DNA of 64,000 nucleotides from Rhizoclosmatium globosum (GCA_002104985.1 MCGO01000149.1:29275-93274), one strand, 5' to 3'. Shown: positions 22,078-33,903, counted from the first letter of the stretch. Notes: generated by a model from the sequence alone, not told the origin. Translations and numbers: made by a program.

Positions 22078-25000
22078 ATGCGCATTAAAAGGGAAAAAAT
22101 GGGAAGACAGATGGTTCTTAGAATAGTGAAAGAGAAAAAAAAAGAAATGCCGCTGATTCTGGGAAGACATCGCGTTGAAGCGACGTTCTATCGCAACAAA
22201 CCACCTGTCGAATACGTTAATGCAGTCGCTGAAGGCCTGGCTAGCGTATTCAGTGCACAGCAAGACCTGAAAGCTCGCGTGTTTGGTTCCAAAATTCCCA
22301 CCCATGAATTACTGAGCGAGTTTCTTGTTTGTCAAGTCAAGGAACTCCTCAATCACAAGTTGTACAGCAGCGAGGCCCTGAATGCATTCAAAACACCATT
22401 GCTTGAGTCATTCTTGTGGCATTCTATTGATAGGCCGTTGAGTCCTCTTGATACGGCGCCACTGGAATCTGTTTCAATGCTAGGTTGCTCAGAAGGGTCA
22501 CCTCCATTCACTCTATATGTACGTGTTTATACCATCTGCGTTGATGATCTCTTGTCCATCATTCCGGCGCTCATGAATGAAAGAATCGTTGATATGGGGT
22601 TTTGGGAAATGATCAAAACGCGAATCGCGAAGCAACCAAAGTCTAACATTGTAGAGATGCGATATATTGGATGCACAATACGGGACATATTAATTCGAAT
22701 GTCTGAGATTAGTAATGAAGGCAGGATGATGTCGTTTCATAAAATGGCCGCTGCAAAAGGGATTATTTGTAAATCCTTTGTACTCCTTCAACGTCAAGAA
22801 GTGACACCCTCTGTTCAAGAAGAACTTGAGCGTATTGCTATTGATGCGAGTCCCATATTCACACTGAATGTTGCGTCAGGAGGGTGGAATCAAGACGATA
22901 TCTTCGTTGATGATACTCTTTCACAAATCATACAAAACGTCAAGGATAACTTTAATTTCGAATCAGTTTCTCAAATCAAGAGTGCTGATGACTTGCTAAA
23001 GGAAGAATCTGGAGCAAAACTTGTAGAAGCCTTATACAAGTCAGAAATATCCAAGTTGAAAGTATTACTTGGTGACAAACTGGATCCCACGTTTCTCGAC
23101 CATGCTTCTGCAATCAGTTCTTCTATATTAAAGAACGTTTCACCCCGTTACTATGGCGGAAAAGCTATTTGCGCATCTATTTCCCAAGGACCAAACAAAA
23201 ACTCTACAGCTCGAGGTGGCCTATTTTATGATGAAGGAGCAGGAGTTGCATCACATGCAATTTGCAGTTTCCAAAAGGCCATATATACTGATTCAGAGTT
23301 GAATGTTGTTCGATCAAACTTTCGTGATTTTTACTTGTGGATTTCAATCTGGATTATTATTCATATTGACGACATTCAAATCATTATCATCATTCTGTTC
23401 CATATACGCTCATGGTTGCTTATTTTACGGTTTGTCAGACTTTTCTTTGTCATGACTCATAAACTATAAATATCTTCAGACAACATATTCTCTTTGCTCA
23501 TGGTCAAGAAGCTGCGAATCACTTTATCAAAGCCTCTCTTGCAGAAGATTTTATCACGTCTCCGTCTCCAACAACAGAACCACTGCTTCTTTACGTTGCC
23601 CATGGCCGAATTGTTCCAATTGGTTCACATGCCGATGACGTCACTCTCTTGATTGTATCTCCGCATACTGGTGTATTGCAAAAGAATCCTCACTTGTACT
23701 ACGAATATTCAGTGCTTATTATCCTGTCCTTAATCTATCAAAAGATTGCCATTTTGTGATGAAAATAACCGATCATCATGGTGCAAAAAGTCGGCGTGAA
23801 TACTTGATTGAGTGTTTGGTTGTTATAAGTGATGTGTTTTTGAAAATCGGAGCAACAGCCATGAGAGCTAAATTAGTGGAGACAATATCATCATTTCACA
23901 GCATTCAAAGTAAACTCAAGATGCTTCAGCAACTGTCAACGCGGCTTGGATTCCCGTCTGTTGAAGCGTTACGTGCGACAAGACCCGCTACGACTGTGGA
24001 AGAATTCCTAACGGAGCAGGGACAACATTTACTATTGCACAACCTGGCTAAAGTTAGAGGCTACGATTCAGTTATAAGTCTATTGAATTCAAGATCCGAT
24101 ATACCTCTTAAAGAGACTGTATTTGAAGCTCATAGCGAACTTGGTAAAAAGTCATATGAAAAACAAGCTGATAATACATGGGGCCAACAAATAGCAAATA
24201 TGTCTAATGAAGCAAAACGATCTCTGCAAGGAAGAGTAATGGGGCTCAGGTCACTTCCCGAATTTCCTCACAAACGCAAGCTTGAAGCAGCCGTTTCAGC
24301 AGGCAATCTTGAAGAATTTCTTGACCCAACAATAGCCAAGGAATTAAATCATGCATTGGGCAATCGCCTCACTGAAAGTCTCCCTCACGATCATTTCAGC
24401 AGTAACAATCAAAAAGCTCGTATTCACGACCGTTTCAATGAAGGAATGGGATTTTCGGAGAGTCTACATGGACAGACAGTTCAGATTCGATACATTGCTA
24501 AAAATGGTTATTATATTTCCTTGTTTTGGGAGCACGACTGTTCAAACCATACTTTGGAGCTATTAATTAGGAAGCAAAACTTGGATGGACATGATTCAGC
24601 TTGCGTGTTATTCTTGGAAGCCGGACTTGCACTTGTTCTTGTGGGAACTGTACATCAAATTGGCAGCCCTCTGCCTTAATCATGCATCATACAACAGTGG
24701 TCAATAATGGAGCTCACCTGGCTTGAACATCATCAACTATGGTCCATACTATTCAATAAGGAAAAGCTGCGATTATACCCAAACTCGACTTATCCTAATG
24801 CTCCGTCATCCAGACCTCGGCACGGACCAGGGTTTCCTGATGGCCTGTTCCGACAAGATCGCTCCTCGCATTTGAATGCTGCTCTGAAAGCTCTTGATGA
24901 GAATGGCGGAATCCAATCAGAAGACGGATTATTTATTCTACGGTACGCTTTAAACCTATTGCCAAACAAGGAGTTTCATACAGGTCCTGAAACCAACAAC

Positions 25001-25255
25001 TCGAAGCATCATCCACTGTGTGTCAGTATATATCCTTTCCTGAAACAAGCGGCAACCAAATACTTGGGTGATAACGAAGCGGCGGCAGATCGAATTCTGT
25101 GGATCAGCTACAACAGCAAGTCTTACTTGGTGTTCAACATTTTGCTCTTGTGTGGAGGAGAGGACAGTCTGAAAATGACAGGAAGACATCAAAAAGGAAC
25201 AGCTCGAAACGGATCAAAACTGGATTACAATTCTTATATGATACTCACGAAATAA
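22078..25255 (+). CDS. Unrecognised 970-aa protein in the right arm
   Basis: I do not recognise the family. Exons 22078-23336, 23480-23670, 23745-24649 and 24698-25255 join in frame (971 codons including stop) across introns of 143, 74 and 48 nt with GT..AG ends, so this copy looks intact. The sequence is soluble in character, with no signal peptide. Around residues 190-280 it contains MRYIGCTIRDILIRM and, about 45 residues later, EELERIAIDASPIFTLN, a spacing reminiscent of the YIG, Glu and Asn elements of GIY-YIG nucleases; the leading GIY is not visible, so this is only a hint. Another block reads LLLYVAHGRIVPIGSHADD. The C-terminal 50 codons use a different frame from the left-arm copy because of a small indel near 25095, so the end of this protein is probably altered. 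The start at 22078 is the first convincing ATG; the frame is open upstream into the spacer. Confidence 0.55.
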
Positions 25256-25330
25256 AGCATGAGCTACTTAGTTGTTGAACTTCTAACGGCTGTTGTAGCT
25301 GATCCACAGAATTTGATCTGCCACCGTCGT
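25085..25330. repeat. Internal inverted repeat within the right arm
   Basis: About 45 bp at 25085-25127 (GGCAGATCGAATTCTGTGGA and onward) recurs inverted at about 25284-25330 (same core on the minus strand). The two copies flank the end of the 970-aa gene and could fold into a hairpin. The inner side of the left terminal repeat carries a third related copy near 16580-16612. Confidence 0.7.
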
Positions 25331-25468
25331 CATCACTTGATTTTGCGGCTTGGTTCACAAAAATTAGATGAAGCGGAAGGGGGGGATGGGGGAAGTGCCC
25401 GTTTAGCTCAGTGGTAGAGTGTTTCCCTCCTAAGGAAAGGGTCGCCGGTTCAAACCCGGCATCGGGTG
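25150..25468. repeat. Right terminal inverted repeat containing tRNA-Arg
   Basis: Reverse-complement partner of 16419-16754. It covers the last part of the 970-aa gene, about 140 bp of non-coding sequence, and the complete tRNA-Arg gene at its outer end. Weak likeness continues about 20 bp past the tRNA (a CCA..TCT..TGC..GGA pattern on both sides), after which the flanks differ. Confidence 0.85.
25397..25468 (+). tRNA. tRNA-Arg(CCT), second copy
   Basis: The same 72 bases as the minus-strand gene at 16419-16490: GCCCGTT acceptor start, anticodon loop CTCCTAA, B box GGTTCAAACCC, discriminator G. The downstream context differs: no T4 run occurs until 25490-25494, 22 bases past the 3' end, so its transcript would have a longer trailer than the left copy. 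The next protein gene starts 44 bp downstream, so that gene's promoter must overlap this polymerase III gene. Confidence 0.95.
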
Positions 25469-25512
25469 CCATTCTCTTTGCAGGATTCGTTTTTGAAGTG
25501 TTTGAGAGAAAG

Positions 25513-26450
<938 letters not shown>

Positions 26451-26539
26451 ATAAAACGTGAATAGATCGTGAATAGATCAACAACTTAAATATTCTTATC
26501 ATCCTTTTTCAGTCAGAACTGAAACAACACTCACAAAAG

Positions 26540-27862
26540 ATGGCAACAGTCCCCAAGACCGATCTCACATCGATTTCATCAACGACGCTTGCTGAAAAAG
26601 AAGCTGAGCTGAAGAAAGCAACGTCGGGACGAGAGTCGGAGAAGCTGCTCACAACTGGAACTTTGATTGCCATCATTGGATCAATTGGATGCTCCGTGTC
26701 GCTGGTCATGGTACGCAACGATCCTGTTCTTGACTCAACAACAAATAGCAGATCGCTAATTGTATCCTGTGTACGAACTACAGGTCAACAAACTAGTGCT
26801 CAACAACGGCTTTGACTTCTCATCATCGTTAACAGTATTTCACCAAGTAAGCCAACCAAATAATATTTGTATTGTATACTGTTGCTGAACGTATCTACAG
26901 CTGACGGGTTACCTCTACTCAAGCTCGTTGATCTATTTTAAAGTCATCCCACCTCTCCCCGAACCATTACCGGAGTATGCCTTCTCAAGGTATTACATTG
27001 CGGGACTCTATTCAGCTGGTATTGTCTTGATGAACCAGAGTTTATCAATGAACCCTGTGGCCTTTTACCAAGTATTAAAGGTAACAGTCCCCTTTCCTTT
27101 CCTCAGCTTCTTTGTTACTCAATCGTTCTGCAGATGGCATGTATCCCCGCAATTGCAATCCTTCAGTATTTCTTGTATGCCAAAAAGACTCCCCGAAAGA
27201 CAGCCATCTCTCTTGGAGTTATTCTCTTGGGAGTCTTTTTCGCAACCTTCACTCCCGGCGGTAGCAGCGCTTCCTCCAAAGCTGCTAAAGCGTCGGAAAC
27301 GACTGGACCAGACTGGTTCTCTGGCCTAATTACGCTTGTTGTCAGTGTTGGTGCAATCGTGACAACTGTCCTTGGACAAATGGAAATGAACGCATCCCCA
27401 GACTTGAAACGCCTCAACAGTCTTCAAAGTATGAATGCAATGTCCTTGATCAGTTTCTTTGTCTGTCTTGCTGCGGCTGTTGTAATTGACATGAAAGTGG
27501 GTCCTGAGGACTTTGCAAGGCTCGCACTTTCTCTCATTGGATTGAACAATGTTGGCTTTGTCGAACAGCTAAAAGTTATTATTGATAAGTTTGGATACTT
27601 TTGGTATATTTTGACAAATGAGGCGCCGTTTGGTTGGATTCTGGCAAGTTGTGCACTTGCGATTGGAGTGAATGTGTTTGGAATGAGTTTAATCAAAGGA
27701 ACAAGTGCCATGACATATCAAGTTGTGGGACACCTCAAGACTGTACTTACGCTTGCTATTGGTGCCATCATGTTCGGTCGTGGCGGATTGGAAGGATTTA
27801 AAGGTGTTGGGGTTGTTATTGCATTCATTGGCATTGTCATGTACAGTCGAGACAAGATGTAG
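26540..27862 (+). CDS. TPT-family nucleotide-sugar/phosphate transporter 1
   Basis: Drug/metabolite-superfamily membrane transporter (triose-phosphate-translocator family). Four exons (26540-26710, 26784-26846, 26901-27080, 27134-27862) give 380 residues with about ten hydrophobic helices after a 45-residue polar N-terminus. Typical elements are VNKLVLNNGF in exon 2, MNPVAFYQVLK before the last intron, and SLIKGTSAMTYQVVGHLKTV near the C-terminus. Fungal relatives sit in Golgi or ER membranes and exchange nucleotide sugars; the substrate cannot be read from sequence. First of three tandem paralogues that share intron positions: after the first helix (VM|VNK) and after HQ. Confidence 0.88.
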
Positions 27863-28268
27863 AATGGTAGTGGCGGTACTCAATTTCATTTCAAGCGGAT
27901 AGAGGGAGTTGAAGTTAACTAGTTATGTTTCGTTTCGTTCATTGTTTGGGAAGAAGTATTTTGTATTGTATTTGCAGTACAGCCTCATGTTTCATTTTAC
28001 ATTGTATTAGCACAGCTTTGCACAGAGGAAGTGGAAGGGGAGGGTTGGCGGGATTCTGGCCTGTCAAAGGACAGCTGCAAAGAATAATGCACCGCAAGAG
28101 CCGAAGTCACGGCGAACGTGTAAACAATGAAAGTACTCCGGTGTTGCTTGAACTTCCAACTAGCAGTTTGTACTTCGTATTCATGCTTCCATCTGTGCTA
28201 ATGCTGCCTCAACTTTAGCGGACCAAAGAAATCGCCTACAATCTGAGCAATGTCTCTCACAACAATAT
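27863..28268. other. Intergenic interval between transporter genes 1 and 2
   Basis: About 400 bp. A plus-strand frame at 27925-28218 has no start context, no family likeness and unusual composition; I treat it as chance. The region presumably holds the 3' end of the first transporter and the promoter of the second. No repeat or RNA gene is seen. Confidence 0.4.
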
Positions 28269-29837
28269 ATGCCAGTAGCTGGCTCTCTTGCCACACTGAC
28301 CGTTCCAGACAATATTCCCCGAATTCAAGCCAACAAAGTAACCAAACATATCAAATCCTCAAGCTCTGGCGCTGAAGTCATATCCACTGTTCGCCATTCA
28401 CGCTCTTCACTTGAAACGGAAATTGGTGATATAATCGGGGCTAAGAATCAATCTCATGTGTCACGTAACGATCCAATGGTTCGATTCTTGGTGAAAATGA
28501 AAGAACGATGGAATACCAAGCCTTCTACCGTCGCGAGCTTTGTCCCTACTTCTTGCATAGATGTGGACGAGTTGGAAAGTTGCGAATCTCAGAAGCATAT
28601 GCTCAATAAGGAAACGAATCTTGAAGTACAGAGTGAATCCGAGTCGCTGTTTTCTGGCGAAATATTGTTTGCAATATTAGGATCAATCTTGACATCGGTC
28701 GCTATTGTCATGGTTCGTTCCTTTTGGTTGAGTCGTTTCTTGGATGTTGACTCCAAAAACAGGTCAACAAACTCATTTTGAACAACGGGTTTCCGTTCGC
28801 GGCTACTTTGACAGCCCTTCACCAGGTTAAATATTTTGTTATTGGTTTTATGAACTGACGGCGTTCTTGACAGCTGACTGTATTTGTTGTCACGAAAGGG
28901 ATGATAACATTTGGTTTTTTGGAACCTGTGCCGGACCCTTTGGCTGGATATGGCCGTATGCGCATTTTTGTAGCTTTTTTATACTCAATGAGCCTGGTTC
29001 TCATGAATCTTACCCTGTCAATGTGCTCTGTTGCGTATTATCAACTCCTTAAGGTATGCTTAAGAGTCCATACCGTAGGCTGATTTTCATCAGATGTCTT
29101 GTATTCCAACCATAGTCATACTTCAATTCTTTCTCTTCCGTCAAGTCGTTGGTACGAGAATTATACTCTGTTTGGCAGTCATTTTGCTTGGTATCTTTGT
29201 TTCAACTGTCGTTCCAGTACTTGGTTCCCCGTCAGAGAAAAATAATGAGAGCGTGACGCCAACTGAGTCTACCAATTCTACTTTTGTCGCGGTAGTTATC
29301 AGTTTATTCGCTGTATTGACGACTGGGTTGAATCAAATCGCTATAAACCAAGTGCAAGACCTTAAACGTCTCTCAAGCTGGCAATTAATGAACATAATGT
29401 CGAAAATTAGCTTCTTTGTCTGCTTAGCCGCAGCAGTCTTTATCGATGTGGGTGTTTCCCTTGGCGACGGTACCAGACTCCTGCTTTCAATCGTGGAACT
29501 AGACTGGGCACTCTTCACTGCACAATCAACTGCAATATGGATCAAAGTGATGGAATTTTCTAACACTTTGAGGGATATGAGTCGAATTCCTTTGGAGTGG
29601 ATTTTATGTTCGTGTCTCCTGGCTGTTGTCGTGAATATGTTTGGAATGAGCTTGATAAAAGGGACCAGTCCTGTGACATTCCAAGTTGTTGGACATTTGA
29701 AGACGATATTAACGCTTGCAGTTGGAACTATCTGTTTTGGAACCAATGGAGCACAGGGGTGGAGCTTTGTTGGAATAATGATAGCGCTTGTTGGCAGTGT
29801 TCTCTATGGAAAAGAGAAAGTTGGTATTAATAAATGA
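28269..29837 (+). CDS. TPT-family transporter 2, with long hydrophilic N-terminus
   Basis: Second tandem paralogue, exons 28269-28712, 28763-28825, 28874-29053 and 29094-29837, 476 residues. It differs from its neighbours by about 90 extra polar N-terminal residues before the first helix (SGEILFAILGSILTSVAIVM). Family blocks match: VNKLILNNGFPFAATLTALH, CSVAYYQLLK and SLIKGTSPVTFQVVGHLKTI. The loop at roughly residues 345-400 (VFIDVGVSLGDGTRLLLSIV) is divergent from paralogues 1 and 3. This same 181-bp stretch is the one copied into the centre of the inverted duplication. Introns are 50, 48 and 40 nt at the same positions as in gene 1. Golgi/ER transport of a nucleotide sugar is inferred from family. 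Confidence 0.87.
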
Positions 29838-29864
29838 GAAGAATATTAAAATTGTCGAGAGAAG

Positions 29865-31140
29865 ATGGCCAGATACAGCAATGAGACAGCCACAGCTTCA
29901 AATGGCCCGATCACCGAAGACGAGGCAGAAATGGGACTCTTGGGCACCGGCAAAGGCGCTGATCGCCCTGGCAAGGCCTCGGTGATCAACAAGGAGAGTG
30001 AAGAACTCTTCACTCCAGCCAAGATCTTTGCGATCGTCGGATCAATTGTTTCCTCTGTTTGCATCGTTATGGTTAGTTGGAACAAGGAGTTAGGCGGATC
30101 TAATTGAGGTACCACTCTAGGTTAACAAACTGGTTCTAAATGGAGGCTTCCCTTTTGCCGCCTCACTTACAGCCGTCCATCAGGTATGTCCTACATTTTC
30201 TGTTGAAAATTAGATCTGAGAAGGTGCTTTGTAGGCTGTCTCATTTGTCTTTTCGTCAATGTTGATCTACTTCAAAGTCATCCCTCCAATTCCAGCCCCA
30301 TTGCCGGAATACAAATACACTCGTCTTTGGGTTTCTGGTTTAACTGCTACTGGAATCGTGTTAATGAACGAGTCTCTTAATCTCAACTCGGTTGCCTTCT
30401 ACCAAGTGTTGAAAATGTCATGTATTCCGGCCATTGCATTTTTGCAATACATTTTGTTCAAAAAGCGTGTTGGTGATAGAGTGCTGTACACTCTTGCTAT
30501 CGTTTTGTTGGGGGTTGGAATTGCTTCTTTGGCGCCTTCAGGTTCCTCCAAGACATCACAGTCGAAATCAAAAGTCTCCGTAGATTCCTCGATTTATCAA
30601 ACACTCATCGCGATTTTTGTATCTGTTGGAGCTGTCTTTATCACTTCCCTCTCGCAACTGGAGTTAAACCAATCCCCAGACTTCAAAAGGCTCAACTCTT
30701 TCCAATCCATGAATATCATGTCGTTTTATTCTTTCTTCCTCTGCATGTTTGCAGCTGTGATAGCGGACGTTAAGATCACCATCTCTGACATCTTGAAAGT
30801 TCCAATTTCGTTAATTGGTCTAGCAGATATAACGTTTTTTGAGCAACTCGGCGTGATAAGCGATAAATTTGGGGTCATGTATGATATTATCATGACCAAG
30901 GCACCTCTTGGATGGATTTTGGTCTCCTCCCTTATGGCAGTTTCTGTGATCGTCTTTGCCTTCTCTTTGATTAAAGGAACAAGTGCCATTACATTCCAAG
31001 TTGTCGGTCACTTAAAGACTGTGTTGACTCTTTTGATTGGTGCCGTTTTGTTTGGCTCGGCCGATCTGATGGGTTGGAAGGGTTTTGGGGTTGTAATTGC
31101 TTTTGTTGGAATTATTTTGTATAGCAAAGAAAAGATGTAA
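29865..31140 (+). CDS. TPT-family transporter 3
   Basis: Third tandem paralogue, only 27 bp after the stop of the second. Exons 29865-30071, 30121-30183 and 30235-31140 give 391 residues. It keeps the first two intron positions of its sisters, but the third is absent: the coding sequence runs straight through YQVLKMSCIPAIAFLQ. Conserved blocks include VNKLVLNGGFPFAASLTAVH and SLIKGTSAITFQVVGHLKTV. The polar N-terminus of about 50 residues precedes the first helix (IFAIVGSIVSSVCIVM). Substrate unknown; localisation to Golgi or ER inferred. Confidence 0.9.
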
Positions 31141-31213
31141 CAGCTTTCTGAATAAATCGCATATAATCTCAAATATTTTTTCTGAAAATCTTGCGGACAA
31201 TACTCTGACCCCA

Positions 31214-33307
31214 ATGGAAGGAGAAGCACCAACAACACCAGGAGGCTTGGAAGCCAGTGCATCAGTTAGATTTTATGAATTGAGGTAGTGCTTATCGTTC
31301 GTTCTAATCAATTTCCAACTAGGCCAGTAAATCTCAAGGCAACTTGTTGAAATCGAAAGCCGGAACAGCCAAAACTTCGAGAGCGAATCTCAGTGAGTCA
31401 AAGCAAAGCTATGTTTTATCTCTAAATCTTGTGTTCTAGTCGCTCCGGGATCACAAACCAACCTTTTGAGAACTGGAAGTCAAAAATCAGTTCGATCAAA
31501 AGCTCCTTCGAAACACGGCTCTCAAAATAATCTATCAACTCCAAATAGCGGAGGAAATGGAGAGGTTGCGGCTGGCGATGGGGCTGTCGAACCAAAACCG
31601 GAAGGGGTGTCAACTGAAAACAAAGAATCCGGAGAATCAACCATCAAAGACGAGAACCTAACAGAAGAACAAAAGGATCAACAAACAGACGAAAGACTGT
31701 CTCATTCGTTGGTGCAAATGAGCTCACAGTTGTCTTTGAACGAAAATGAAAACAACGAGGAACAGGAAGACGCAATTGTTGGGGAAGAGATTCAAGTTAT
31801 ACCACAAGTAGCTCGTACACTTACATCTCCTTTGATGACGGCTACGGAAGTTGCCGCCGATGGAGGCTTTACGTTCGTTAATGCGGAATATGATGGCTTT
31901 GATTTAGATGGAATCACACACGTTGAAGACGTGGTTAGCGTGATTCCCTTGGCGCTCAAAACTTACATGAGGTCTGGGAGTTATGAAGCAATGATGTTGG
32001 AAAACGTGGTTATCGATACTTCCTTACCAGTCAAAGTAATCATCAGAACACCGATGATGCGACCAACTTCACCCACTATGGATGAAGACGAAGAGAAAAG
32101 AAAGAGGGAGGCGGAAGAAGGTGGTGCAAACGCCGATGCTTCGAAGAACTTGGACGAAGCTGCTGCTATTGCCATTGTAGAAGAGGGAATAGATCGTGAG
32201 GCCTTGATTGCGAGCATTAAAAACGAGTTGGACTTGAAAGAAAAGTACAAGATCAAGAATTCATTCTTGCAAAACAAGTTGGGCGAGTACTTCAAGCGAA
32301 AACGGGTAAGATTTACAATGATGCAAATAAATCAACTAACATCGCTTATAATACTAGACTGATGATGCGCATGATGGAGAGAAATCCGTCGCTGATCAAG
32401 AACAGCGTTATTCGAATTGCATGACGGCTCTAACAACCCTTCGTACGGAATACGAGTCTCTCAATAGCAGCAATCAAAAAATAGTCAACGAATACAAAGT
32501 GAAGTTAGAAGAACATACGGCTGAAGCTTTTGAGAAATCAGAAGAATTCATTAAGTTCAAACGCACAATTGCATTGAGCGCGGAAAACTCGCGAACAGGC
32601 AAATGTATCCCACCAAAAACATTTGCTCAACTTGAAGCTACTGATCAAAGAAAAGAAATGGAAGTTGTGGCTGTGCGACTTGATCACATCAAGTTGAGGA
32701 ACAAACTCAAACGTCATGAACAATTATTACGACAAAAGGTAATATGCAAATATTTTTACAATTTTAACACTAGCAAACAGGAAGAACTTGCAGATGGTCT
32801 TCACCTCATTGACTTTGAACAGCTTAAAATTGAAAATCAAACATACAACGAAAAAATCGAAGAACGTAATGAGGAGTTACTGAAGTTGCGCAAAAAGATC
32901 ACCAATATTGTGCAAGTTCTTACGCATGTAAAAGAAAAACTCCAGTTTGTTCAAGCAGAGAATGGCAGTTTGAGAAAAGAGTTGAAGGGATTAGATAATG
33001 ATGTGGCAATAAGGAGAGACTCATTGCCTGCTTCCAAACAATCGCGTGATGCCATTAAGAACTTGAACACTTCGCTCAGGCAAAAGAATGGATTGTTGGG
33101 AAATAAGCCGTTACTCAGAGACTATGAAGACAAAGTTGTGAGTTAACATTTCAAAGACTTTTGAGCCGCATTATGATTGACTGTTGTGTGTAGGACGAAA
33201 CTGACGGACTTCAAGCTCGAATTGATGAGCTTCGAACAACCCATGCTAACCTTTCCGCAGAAACCCTTTCAATTAAGCGACAAATTCAACGGAAACTTAT
33301 TGTTTGA
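31214..33307 (+). CDS. CCDC96/CFAP184 ciliary coiled-coil protein
   Basis: Axonemal coiled-coil protein; in other flagellates CFAP184 works with CCDC113/CFAP263 at the base of radial spoke 3 and nexin-dynein regulatory complex. Six exons (31214-31284, 31328-31392, 31440-32305, 32358-32738, 32781-33137, 33194-33307) join to 617 residues. Residues 1-330 are acidic, Ser/Glu-rich and low in complexity; residues 330-617 form the conserved coiled-coil domain, with LHLIDFEQLKIENQTYNEKI, EERNEELLKLRKKI and VLTHVKEKLQFVQAEN as hallmarks. These match the family closely. The presence of this gene implies a motile flagellum and therefore a zoosporic stage. Introns are 42-56 nt. The first two exons are short (71 and 65 nt) and their joins are less certain than the rest. 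Confidence 0.88.
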
Positions 33308-33394
33308 TTAAGTCTTGCATCTTCTCTTTCTCATCTAAATAAATTATTCTTTCCACAAGGGATTTACAAAATCCACTCTGAGACCCCTCCCATT

Positions 33395-33766
33395 ATGGTT
33401 TCCACACGAAGCAGCAACAAGCGAGCAGCTTCAGCTACAAGTACGAAAGAAGCAACGTCTCCAGTTAAGGCCAAAAAGACAAAGACTAGTCCTCTTCCCT
33501 TCAAGAAAAGTGACTTGGAAAAGAAAAAGAAGTCTTTGAACAAAGTTACTCCTCCTAAGCCAGCCCCAAACACGAACCGCGTGCCTCACCCTAAAAAGCT
33601 TGCTGATGCAAAAAGTAAATTGAAGGTTGTTACAACAAATATCAAGACTGGAGTAGTGGTGAAGGCGTCATCACCTGCTTCTCCCCAAAAAGCCGCCAGC
33701 TCGCCGTCAAAGTCGCCTGTGAGACTTGTTTCTCCAGTAAAGAGACCAAGATCTGCTGAGAAGTAA
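33395..33766 (+). CDS. Small basic Lys/Ser/Pro-rich protein
   Basis: Single-exon frame of 123 residues starting with ATG at 33395. About a quarter of residues are Lys or Arg, with several S/T-P-x-K/R motifs (TSPVKAKK, KSPVRL, SPVKRPR) like those in linker-histone tails and other DNA-binding nuclear proteins. There is no globular domain. Nuclear location and phosphorylation by proline-directed kinases are likely by composition, but no family can be named. It sits alone between CCDC96 and the FAD monooxygenase, with its own short upstream gap. Confidence 0.65.
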   Translation: MVSTRSSNKRAASATSTKEATSPVKAKKTKTSPLPFKKSDLEKKKKSLNKVTPPKPAPNTNRVPHPKKLADAKSKLKVVTTNIKTGVVVKASSPASPQKAASSPSKSPVRLVSPVKRPRSAEK

Positions 33767-33903
33767 TGCGTATATCTTTAAAATATGACGTATTCGTTCT
33801 TTCCTTATTCCCTGCTGCTCCGATAATAAATATCCATTCTTTCAAAATATCCATTAGAAAGTGAATAAGTAAACATTCCTTAAATTTCCATAAGAAAGGA
33901 AAG

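Noticed and set aside
16419..25468. Retrotransposon or reverse-transcriptase element
   Set aside because: No reverse-transcriptase, integrase, RNase H or LTR pattern was seen; both gene copies retain intron sequence, which argues against an RNA intermediate.
27925..28218. 97-codon frame between transporters 1 and 2
   Set aside because: No family likeness, odd Cys/Ser/His composition at the start and no splice or conservation support.
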